55,554 nt of DNA from Mycolicibacillus koreensis. GTDB lineage: Bacteria > Actinomycetota > Actinomycetes > Mycobacteriales > Mycobacteriaceae. Under the pieces are notes generated by a model that worked only from the letters and a program-made list of their open reading frames with translations, searched no databases and was not told the DNA's origin. The DNA is taken from NCBI RefSeq assembly GCF_002104795.1, contig NZ_NCXO01000028.1, forward strand, positions 1 through 55,554, read 5' to 3'. Shown in pieces: positions 8,407 to 15,660 of this stretch (position 1 is the first letter of the stretch; each line of letters starts with the position of its first letter). Made by a program: the position numbers and the translations under genes.

Positions 8407-9600
8407 ATGACCAGGCTGGCGCAGACACTGGGGCTCACCGAGTTCCAAACCGACATCGTCACCACCGTGCGCCGGTTCGTCGACAAGGAGATCATCCCCG
8501 TCGCCGCCGAGTTCGAGCGCACCGACACCTATCCGCAACCCATCGTCGACGCGATGCGTGAGATGGGGTTGTTCGGGTTGATGATCCCGGAAAGCTATGG
8601 CGGCCTGGGGGAGTCGCTGTTGACCTACGCGCTCTGTGTGGAGGAACTGGCCCGCGGCTGGATGAGCATCTCCGGGGTGCTCAACACCCATTTCATCGTC
8701 GCCTACATGCTGCGCCAACACGGCACCGAGGCGCAGAAGCAGCGTTTTCTGCCGCGGATGGCGACCGGGGAGACCCGGGGGGCCTTCTCGATGTCAGAAC
8801 CGGAGTTGGGCTCCGACGTCGCGGCGATCCGCACCCACGCCACCCGGGACCCCGACGGCGGCTACACCATCGCCGGCCAGAAGATGTGGCTGACCAACGG
8901 CGGCAGCTCCACCCTGGTGGCGGTGCTGGTGCGCAGCGACGAGGGCGCGGACAAGCCGCACCGCAACCTCACCGCGTTCCTGGTCGAAAAGCCCACCGGT
9001 TTCGGTGAGGTGCTGCCCGGCCTGACCATCCCGGGCAAGATCGACAAGCTCGGCTACAAGGGCATCGACACCACCGAGATGATCTTCGACGGATACCGCG
9101 CCGGTGACGACGACGTGCTCGGCGCGGCGCCGGGCCGCGGCTTCGTCCAGATGATGGACGGTATCGAAGTGGGGCGGGTCAACGTGGCGGCACGCGCCTG
9201 CGGGGTCGCGGTGCGCGCCTTCGAGCTGGCGGTGCGCTACGCCCAGCAGCGACAGACGTTCGGCAAGCCGATCGCCGACCACCAGGCGATCGCATTCCAA
9301 CTCGCCGAGATGGCGACCAAGGTGGAGGCCGCGCATCTGATGATGGTCAATGCCGCCCGGCTCAAGGACTCCGGTGAACGCAACGACGTCGCCGCCGGGA
9401 TGGCCAAATACCTGGCCAGCGAATACTGCTCGGAGGTAACCCAGCAGAGCTTCCGCATCCACGGCGGCTACGGCTACTCCACGGAATACGAGATCGAACG
9501 GCTGATGCGCGACGCGCCGTTCCTGCTGATCGGCGAGGGCACCAGCGAGATCCAAAAACAGATCATCAGCAGACGTCTGCTCGCCGACTACCGGATCTGA
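8407..9600 (+). CDS. Acyl-CoA dehydrogenase
   Basis: A 397-residue acyl-CoA dehydrogenase ending the SDR-thiolase operon, 9 nt after the thiolase. Motifs: LNTHFIVAYMLRQHG, FSMSEPELGSDVAAI, IAGQKMWLTNGG, FGKPIADHQAIAFQLAEM, FRIHGGYGYSTEYEIERLMRDA, and IGEGTSEIQ with Glu377 as the likely base. It differs clearly from the leftward acyl-CoA dehydrogenase at 5072-6238, so the two are not recent duplicates and probably act on different acyl chains. AAGGG precedes ATG 8407. Substrate cannot be deduced from sequence. Confidence 0.88.
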   Translation: MTRLAQTLGLTEFQTDIVTTVRRFVDKEIIPVAAEFERTDTYPQPIVDAMREMGLFGLMIPESYGGLGESLLTYALCVEELARGWMSISGVLNTHFIVAYMLRQHGTEAQKQRFLPRMATGETRGAFSMSEPELGSDVAAIRTHATRDPDGGYTIAGQKMWLTNGGSSTLVAVLVRSDEGADKPHRNLTAFLVEKPTGFGEVLPGLTIPGKIDKLGYKGIDTTEMIFDGYRAGDDDVLGAAPGRGFVQMMDGIEVGRVNVAARACGVAVRAFELAVRYAQQRQTFGKPIADHQAIAFQLAEMATKVEAAHLMMVNAARLKDSGERNDVAAGMAKYLASEYCSEVTQQSFRIHGGYGYSTEYEIERLMRDAPFLLIGEGTSEIQKQIISRRLLADYRI

Positions 9601-9640
9601 GAAAAAGCACACCCGCGCCGCGCGTTCCGGACGTGCCGCA

Positions 9641-10528
9641 TCAGACCAATCGGTCGGTCAGCGACCCCTGTTCGCCGAACAGCCGCGGGACCCATTCGGC
9701 GAGCAACGCGGTGTTGTCGTGGTCGTCGGGGTGAAACCCGATGCGCGTGTAGTCGCGCAGGCGCCGCATCACCGAGCGGGTGAGAAACGGTGAATGACGC
9801 AGAGCGGTAAGACTTCTGATCAGACGGACGGGGTGATAGGTGGCCCGGTCGGCGAGCATCGACAGCGTGGTGTGCAACGCCACCACCCCGAGGAACCCGA
9901 AGCTGGTGATCACCATCGCGAGAATCCGCATGCGTTCGGTGCCTCCGACGGCGCGGTAGGTGTCGAACGCGACGGCTTTGTGCTCGGACTCCTCGAGCGC
10001 ATGCCACAGCAGCACCGACCGGACCTCGCTGTCCCCGAGGACGTCGCGGGCGACGGGATCGGACAGCAGCGTTTCGGCGAGCGTGGCGGTGTAGTGCTCG
10101 AGGGCGGCGGTCACCGCGAGCCGGTAGCGCGGCACCGTCCACCGTTGGAGGCGGGCCAGCCCCGTGCGGGTTCGCCGGTCGACCCGGCGGGTGGGATAAC
10201 CCATCTGCGCCAACCGGTCGTTGAGCTCACGGTGCTGGCGTCCGTGGGTGACCTCCTGGCCGGTGAAGCCCGCGATCGCGGTGCTCAACGCGGGATCGCT
10301 GATCTGGTCGGCGTAATGGCGCACCGACCGCACGAAGAAGTCCTCGCCCTCGGGGAACAGCGCCGACAACACCGCGACGACGTGGCTCATCACCAGGTCA
10401 CCCTGCACGTAATGGCGTTCCGGTGCCGCGGCGGGCCCTGGCGCCAGCGTGTCGTAGCGGAAGCGGATCCGTCGCACCCTGATCGGCTGGGCGGGGTGAC
10501 CGCCGGCGGCGGCCTCGAGCGCTGACAT
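9641..10528 (-). CDS. Metal-dependent hydrolase-like protein (PF10118 type, predicted di-metal helical fold)
   Basis: About 295 residues. Metal-ligand-like motifs are spaced as in the family often named 'predicted metal-dependent hydrolase': GQEVTHGRQH, ALEHYTATLAE and WHALEESEHKAVAFD. The glutamate/histidine pattern on helices resembles ferritin-like di-iron proteins, so an oxygenase role is as plausible as hydrolysis. A hydrophobic segment (MRILAMVITSFGFLGVVALH) suggests membrane association. The start is uncertain: ATG 10528, or the tandem GTG codons at 10537/10534 which sit closer to a GGGGG stretch. It lies about 30 bp downstream of the MFS gene in the same direction, so the two are probably co-transcribed. 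Confidence 0.7.
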   Translation of the reverse strand: MSALEAAAGGHPAQPIRVRRIRFRYDTLAPGPAAAPERHYVQGDLVMSHVVAVLSALFPEGEDFFVRSVRHYADQISDPALSTAIAGFTGQEVTHGRQHRELNDRLAQMGYPTRRVDRRTRTGLARLQRWTVPRYRLAVTAALEHYTATLAETLLSDPVARDVLGDSEVRSVLLWHALEESEHKAVAFDTYRAVGGTERMRILAMVITSFGFLGVVALHTTLSMLADRATYHPVRLIRSLTALRHSPFLTRSVMRRLRDYTRIGFHPDDHDNTALLAEWVPRLFGEQGSLTDRLV

Positions 10529-10538
10529 AGCCACCACG

Positions 10539-10558
10539 ATACCCCCGGTACCGGGTAT
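10539..10558. promoter_or_regulatory. Palindromic element between the MFS and hydrolase-like genes
   Basis: ATACCC (10539-10544) and GGGTAT (10553-10558) are exact reverse complements separated by 8 bp. A second, overlapping perfect palindrome CCCGGTACCGGG runs 10544-10555. The element falls in the short gap inside the presumed leftward operon. It could be an operator for an internal promoter or a small hairpin in the mRNA. The same ATACCC/GGGTAT arms, with a 4-bp spacer, occur in the mmpS promoter at 31840-31855. Confidence 0.4.
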
Positions 10559-10560
10559 TT

Positions 10561-11829
10561 CTAGGGCGTTTTTTGGGGCGTCACCCGGGCTGCGGGGTCG
10601 GACACAGACCGCGCGGGTCCGCCCCGGCCGACGTTACGGGCGTTGATGACGACCGCCGCCGCGGCGATCGCCCAGATGAGGTACTGGGTGAGCCAGGCCG
10701 CCCGGAACGCCTCGAACGACCAGGCGTCACCGGCGCCGATGATCAGCCCCATCAGTTGCATCACCAGCAGGGAGGCCAGAAAACCGCCCATGTTGACCGT
10801 GCCCTGCGCGGTGCCCAGCGAGGCCGACGGGTTGAAGTCGCGAGCGAAATCGAAGGCGAGCAACGACACCGGCTGCGCCGCCGAGATCACCACCACCAAC
10901 ATGACCAAAAGCCAGTGGGGCGCTTGTGTGGGCAGGGCCAACACCACCGCCCACATCAGCGCGCACCCGGCGATCGTCGCCAGCACCAGCCGCGGCCGGG
11001 CCGACGGGTGGCGCCCGCTGAACATCCCGACCAGCACCCCGGTGACGATGAACACCAGCACCGACAGCGTCAGCAGCGCACTGGCGCTGCTGCGGGACAG
11101 GCCCTGCGCCCTGGTCAGGTACGGCACCCCCCACATCAGGACGAAGACGGTCAGCGGGAACTGGGTGCCCATGTGGGTGAAGAACCCCAACCGGGTGCCC
11201 GGACGGGACAGCACCGTGGGGACCGCGGCGAGGCGTCGGCGCAGCCGTGGCGCCTCGTCGTGGGTCTCGTGCCCGTGCGGGGTGTCGCGGACCAGGCACA
11301 GCGTCAACGCCAGGGCCATCACGCTCAGCGCCGCCGCCGAGACGTAGGCGACGGTCCAGCCGGAGCGCAGCAGCAGCGCCACAAAGGGCACCGCGGACAG
11401 GATCTGGCCGGTCTGCCCGCACAGCGCGGTCAGCTGGGTGAGCAGCGGTGCGCGGGACGCCGGAAACCAGTTCGGGATCAGCCGGATGACGGCGATGAAC
11501 GTCAGCGCGTCGCCGAGCCCGACCAACGCGTAGGCGCTGACGGCCACCGGCAGCGAACCTGTGATCCCCATCACCAGCTGGCCGACGGCCATCACGGCCG
11601 CACCGGAGGCGATCATCCGGCGGGGGCCGAAGTGGTCCAGCAGCACCCCGGCGGGAATCTGCATGGCGGCGTAGACGATCACCTGCAACACCACGAACCA
11701 CGACAACACACCGGGGCCGGCGGCGAACCGGTCGGCGGCATCGAGACCGGACACCCCGAACGTGGTGCGGTTGAGCACGGCCACGATGTAGGCGATCAGC
11801 CCGGTCGACCACACAATCCAGGAGCGCAC
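10561..11829 (-). CDS. Major facilitator superfamily transporter
   Basis: A 422-residue integral membrane protein with about 12 hydrophobic segments. It begins MRSWIVWSTGLIAYIVAVLNRTTFG and has the MFS loop motif LLDHFGPRRM after the second segment. The loop between halves is basic (RLRRRLAAVP). It resembles the NarK/ACS-like MFS clades, but the substrate is unknown. GTG 11829 is the start; a motif ACAATCGAC lies just upstream and recurs in mirror orientation before the divergent ATP-grasp gene. It is probably co-transcribed with the hydrolase-like gene downstream. Confidence 0.83.
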   Translation of the reverse strand: MRSWIVWSTGLIAYIVAVLNRTTFGVSGLDAADRFAAGPGVLSWFVVLQVIVYAAMQIPAGVLLDHFGPRRMIASGAAVMAVGQLVMGITGSLPVAVSAYALVGLGDALTFIAVIRLIPNWFPASRAPLLTQLTALCGQTGQILSAVPFVALLLRSGWTVAYVSAAALSVMALALTLCLVRDTPHGHETHDEAPRLRRRLAAVPTVLSRPGTRLGFFTHMGTQFPLTVFVLMWGVPYLTRAQGLSRSSASALLTLSVLVFIVTGVLVGMFSGRHPSARPRLVLATIAGCALMWAVVLALPTQAPHWLLVMLVVVISAAQPVSLLAFDFARDFNPSASLGTAQGTVNMGGFLASLLVMQLMGLIIGAGDAWSFEAFRAAWLTQYLIWAIAAAAVVINARNVGRGGPARSVSDPAARVTPQKTP

Positions 11830-11831
11830 CT

Positions 11832-11932
11832 GTCGATTGTGCCTGCCGGGGCGCGGTAGGTCACCGTCGGTGCTCGGCGGCCCGGTGCGGTATCGGGTAG
11901 CGTGGGCGAGCCCCGCTCAACGAACAATCGAC
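11832..11932. promoter_or_regulatory. Divergent promoter region flanked by a 9-bp inverted repeat
   Basis: GTCGATTGT (11832-11840) and ACAATCGAC (11924-11932) are exact reverse complements 83 bp apart, each just upstream of a start codon, so both mRNAs carry ACAATCGAC before their ribosome site. A -10-like TAGCGT sits at 11898-11903 for the rightward ATP-grasp operon. The mirrored placement may mark a shared operator or a common 5' UTR signal; no known regulator motif is recognised. Confidence 0.4.
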
Positions 11933-11946
11933 GAGATGGAGGTCTC

Positions 11947-13212
11947 TTGCCGAATTCTGTTGAAGAATCGACCAATCCTGCTCCGACGCGTGAGCGCAAT
12001 CCCGACAAGGGGTATGTGGCGTTGCTGGGGTGGAGTCTGAACGCGATCGATGCTGTGGACCGGTTTGACCGCCGGTATGTGGTGGTGGCACCGGACTGGG
12101 CCGAGGAGTACTGCCAGCAGCACAACATCCCCTACATCGCGTGGAATTTCGAGCGGCTCAACGAGCGCTCCATGGAGATCGCCGAAACCCTGCAGGACCG
12201 CGGCGTCGACGTCGCGATCCCGCTTTTCGAAGAGACCGTCGAGTGGGCGGGGGCGATCAACTCGGTGCTGCTGGACAACCCGCGGCTGTTGGGTCAGTCG
12301 ATGCTGCTGCGCGACAAGTCGCTGATGAAGCGGCGCGCCCAGCTCGGCGGCATCCGGGTCGGCATCTTCGAGGAGGCCATCGACCGCGAGGACGTCATCC
12401 GGTTCCTCAAACGGGTCAACCAGACGCTGCTCAAACTCGACGGCGACCCCAACGACCCGATCCACATCAAGGCGTTCGACAAGGCGGGCTGCCTGGGGCA
12501 TCGGGTGATCCGCACCCCCGACGACGTCGACGCGATCCCCGACGAGGAATTCCCGGCGCTGATGGAATCCCATCTCGACGGCTGGGAGTTCGCCGTCGAG
12601 GCCTGGGTGCACGACGGCAAGATCCGGTTCCTCAACATCTCCGAATACGTCACCCTGGGGTATTCGGTGTTCGTGCCGGCCTCCCCGGAGCTGGAGAAGT
12701 ACCGCCCGGAGATCACCCGTCAGCTCGAGAAGCTGATCAAGACCTTCGAGATCGACTTCGGCTTCGTCCACCCCGAATACTTCGTCACCAGCGACGGCGA
12801 GATGTACTTCGGTGAGGTCGCCTACCGGCCGCCGGGCTTCAAGGTCTTCGAACTGCTCGAACGCGTCTACGGGTTCAACGCCTACCAGGCTCTGGTGCTG
12901 GCGTTCGACCCCAAGACCACCGACGAGGAGCTGGACGAGTTCTTCCCCACCGAGGTCGTCGACGCCACCGGCCATGCCGGCTGCTTCGGGGTCTACCCGC
13001 GGCGCCGAGTGGTCAGCAAACTGGCGATGCCCGAGGAGACCGAAGACCACGACTACTTCGAATCCCACGAGCTCACCCCGCCGCTGGAGGAGACCGTGAC
13101 CAAACGCACCGCGTTCGGCACCCATTGGGGTTTGGTCTACTTCTTCGGCGAGGACCCCTACGAGATGCGCCATGTGCTCAAGCGTCAGGAAGAATTGGAT
13201 TTCTACGTCTGA
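11947..13212 (+). CDS. ATP-grasp domain ligase of unknown substrate
   Basis: A 421-residue protein with an ATP-grasp fold. The N-terminal part (VALLGWSLNAIDAVDRFDRRYVVVAPDW) looks like the family's pre-ATP-grasp Rossmann-like region. The central part has QSMLLRDKSLMKRRA and LLKLDGDPNDPIHIKAFD; the C-terminal active-site strand EFAVEAWVHDGKIRFLN is followed by FGFVHPEYFVTSDGEMYFGEVAYRPPG, whose acidic residues should bind Mg-ATP. Such enzymes join a carboxylate to an amine or other nucleophile through an acyl-phosphate. TTG 11947 is chosen because GGAGG (11938-11942) precedes it, though the spacing is short; a GTG at 11902 lies within the promoter hexamer. It forms an operon with the papain-like gene 42 bp downstream. 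The product is unknown. Confidence 0.7.
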   Translation: MPNSVEESTNPAPTRERNPDKGYVALLGWSLNAIDAVDRFDRRYVVVAPDWAEEYCQQHNIPYIAWNFERLNERSMEIAETLQDRGVDVAIPLFEETVEWAGAINSVLLDNPRLLGQSMLLRDKSLMKRRAQLGGIRVGIFEEAIDREDVIRFLKRVNQTLLKLDGDPNDPIHIKAFDKAGCLGHRVIRTPDDVDAIPDEEFPALMESHLDGWEFAVEAWVHDGKIRFLNISEYVTLGYSVFVPASPELEKYRPEITRQLEKLIKTFEIDFGFVHPEYFVTSDGEMYFGEVAYRPPGFKVFELLERVYGFNAYQALVLAFDPKTTDEELDEFFPTEVVDATGHAGCFGVYPRRRVVSKLAMPEETEDHDYFESHELTPPLEETVTKRTAFGTHWGLVYFFGEDPYEMRHVLKRQEELDFYV

Positions 13213-13254
13213 CTGTTTGACACTGACCTCTATCTGACATGGTGAGGAACCCGG

Positions 13255-15291
13255 TTGATTAGCGACGTGAGCCCTGAAGGCGCGGTGCTGGAGAAGCGGC
13301 TGGCCAAGCTCACCGACGCCACCCGGTCGTTGGCCGAGGCCGGTGAGGTCGGCAAACCGGGCCGGTTGCGCCGCGTCCTCGACAGCCTGCGTCTGGTGTT
13401 GCTGCAGCCCGGCGGGTGCGCGGCGGTCCAACTCCGGGCCGCCGACCTGGATGCGGCGGGGCTGTTTTTGGGCACCGACTGGGACGCCCCGCAGACGTTG
13501 CTGCCGGCGTTGAGCATCGGCTCGTTGAGCAGCGACAACCCGGACACGGTGGTGTTGGAGGCGGTCAACGAACTGCGGCTGTTGGCGGTCGCCAACGGTC
13601 AATACCGCCACCGGCTGATCTCCGCGGAACAGGCCCGCCACCACCTGTCGCAGGTGCTGGCGCTGAACCTGTCGCTGTTGTTCACCGCGCCCACCGAGGC
13701 GCAACGCGAGCAGCAGGGGCGGATGGCCACCGTCACCCGCGATTTGTTCCGGTACCTCGTCGAGCAGATCGGCTACGAAGGGGTGCTCGATCATTTGGTC
13801 GAGGAGATCTGGCGCATCCTGCGCCAGCGCCCCATCCAGGTCGACCCGATCAAGGAGATGATCACCCAGATCTCGATCGCGCTGGCCGACCCCGACATCG
13901 ACCTGGGCAACGGGGGACGCGGGGTCGACCGGTTGATCACCAGCCTCTACGGCACCACCGACGCCTGCCGGGAGGACCCGGGTGTGGAGGTCTACCGGTC
14001 GCGGCTGGAATCGATGGACGAGCCGACCCTGCAGTACGAGGCGGCCGGGTTCGCCCGGTCCATGCACGACACCGGTCTGGTCTCGCCGTACCACGCCACC
14101 CTGCTGCGGTTCCTGCTGGAGAAGGGGCCCTACCTCATCGGTGAGGCGCTGGGGTTGTCGAGCACCGGACGGGACTGCCTGCTGTGCTACCACGATCTGG
14201 TGCACGCGCTGATCGCCACCGTCGTGCACACCGAGACCGCGCAGTGCATCTACGGGCTGGCGCTGCTGTTGGAGCGCGGCATCCTCTACCAACCGCCGGT
14301 GGCGCCGTCGCTGTGGCGGCAGCTGGCGTTGCCGCTGTCGGAGTACTCCCGCGACCGGCTGACGCTGGCGTTCGGGACCGCCCAGGAGCCGCGGACCTGG
14401 CTTTTGGCCGGCACCCTGTCGGTGCTGGGACTGCCGCTGGGCGTCGGCCAGGGCGACAACCCCACCTGCCAGTCCGCCCGGGCGATGTCGATGTGGTCCT
14501 ACAACGACCCGGACTATCTGTTGCAGATCATCACCTGGGCGGCGCGCGACGACGAGATCGTCATGCATTTCGAGGGCCAGCCGATCTCCTCGCGGCAAAG
14601 CTCCGGCGGCGTCGCCACCCGGCTGCCGATCGACCTCGACCCGGTCTCGCTGCTGGTGGTTCCGCACCTCGACCGCATCTACGCCGAGATGGGCCGGCGC
14701 TGCATCGGCCGGGAAGGTGACCCGCACCGCTGGGTGAACCCCGAATTCCACGGATGGTGGGCCGGGCGCGGATTCCGGATCAACGTCGACGTGGCCACCG
14801 GCAACCTGGTCGACCTCGACGGGTTCTTGCGGCACTTCTACGGCGCGTACCACCCGTTCTACAACGGCAACCAGCCGCTGATCCACCCGCAGCCCGCCGG
14901 GGTGGCGGTCACCGACACCGCCGCCCGGTTCATCGGCTGGCACGCGATCACCGTGCTGCGGGTGAGCCTGGACCCCGACGAGGTGATGCGGGTGTACTTC
15001 TACAACCCCAACAACGACAGCGGCCAGGACTGGGGGGACTCGGTGGTGGTCAGCACCGCCGGGCACGGGGAACGGTTCGGGGAGGCCTCGCTGCCGTTCG
15101 AGCAGTTCGCCTCGCGGCTCTACATCTTCCACTTCGACCCGTTGGAGCCGGGCACACCCGCCGCGGTCACCCAGGACGAGCTCGACCGGGTCCAGGGCTA
15201 CATCCAGCGCAGCTGGGGGACGGGGCGCATACCCGGGCTCGTCGCCGCGGTCGCCGCCGAACCCGGCCCCGGCGGCCACGGCGGGCAGTGA
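13255..15291 (+). CDS. Unrecognised protein with papain-like C-terminal half, partner of the ATP-grasp ligase
   Basis: A 678-residue cytosolic protein; I do not recognise a named family. Residues 1-380 look mostly helical, with no clear motif. The second half has a papain-like order: Cys405 at a helix start (GDNPTCQSARAMSMWS), His563 before a strand (GWHAITVLRV) and Asn584 after it (YFYNPNNDSGQDWGD), as in cysteine peptidases, transglutaminases and papain-fold acyltransferases such as BtrH. There is no signal peptide or membrane segment. TTG 13255 is supported by GAGGA (13244-13248) with a 6-nt spacer. The 42-bp gap after the ATP-grasp gene indicates one operon. A reasonable inference is that one protein forms and the other cleaves or transfers an amide bond; the catalytic assignment is from pattern only. 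Confidence 0.6.
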   Translation: MISDVSPEGAVLEKRLAKLTDATRSLAEAGEVGKPGRLRRVLDSLRLVLLQPGGCAAVQLRAADLDAAGLFLGTDWDAPQTLLPALSIGSLSSDNPDTVVLEAVNELRLLAVANGQYRHRLISAEQARHHLSQVLALNLSLLFTAPTEAQREQQGRMATVTRDLFRYLVEQIGYEGVLDHLVEEIWRILRQRPIQVDPIKEMITQISIALADPDIDLGNGGRGVDRLITSLYGTTDACREDPGVEVYRSRLESMDEPTLQYEAAGFARSMHDTGLVSPYHATLLRFLLEKGPYLIGEALGLSSTGRDCLLCYHDLVHALIATVVHTETAQCIYGLALLLERGILYQPPVAPSLWRQLALPLSEYSRDRLTLAFGTAQEPRTWLLAGTLSVLGLPLGVGQGDNPTCQSARAMSMWSYNDPDYLLQIITWAARDDEIVMHFEGQPISSRQSSGGVATRLPIDLDPVSLLVVPHLDRIYAEMGRRCIGREGDPHRWVNPEFHGWWAGRGFRINVDVATGNLVDLDGFLRHFYGAYHPFYNGNQPLIHPQPAGVAVTDTAARFIGWHAITVLRVSLDPDEVMRVYFYNPNNDSGQDWGDSVVVSTAGHGERFGEASLPFEQFASRLYIFHFDPLEPGTPAAVTQDELDRVQGYIQRSWGTGRIPGLVAAVAAEPGPGGHGGQ

Positions 15292-15660
15292 ACCCGGCGG
15301 CTCCCGAATTGGTTTGTAACGATTTGATAACGATGCGGCTGTGATCTGCGGAATTTGGCTACTCGACCGTAACCACGTCCATGCAGGACGTTTGTCCGGC
15401 ACCTCGTTGACCGTGGTCAGACACGGTGTTACCCGCAGCACGGGTTACTGATGCGTAGAACTCATGGGTAACCAAACGGGGGGTCAAACCACCCCGATTC
15501 TTATGCCACCCTTAATGAGATGCCGCATGGCGGGGATCAGCCGCCACCGACGGAGGAGCGGGTCGGTCAGGCCGGGGTTCGACGAGGAATCCCAGGCCCC
15601 GACACGCCCGGCAGATGACACGACGCACGACGACACCAACACCGCAGGGAGATACACAAC
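15292..15660 (+). promoter_or_regulatory. fas promoter and operator region
   Basis: A 369-bp gene-free stretch. Near its left end is a direct repeat TTTGTAACGAT (15313-15323) / TTTGATAACGAT (15323-15334). From 15428 there are three related half-sites: GTTACCC (15428-15434), GGGTTAC (15442-15448) and GGGTAAC (15466-15472); the last two form an imperfect inverted repeat. In mycobacteria the TetR-like activator FasR binds inverted repeats upstream of fas-acpS, so these are candidate FasR sites by position, not by a matched consensus. -10-like hexamers TTATGC and TTAATG follow near 15501-15515. GGGAG sits before the fas GTG. Confidence 0.5.
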
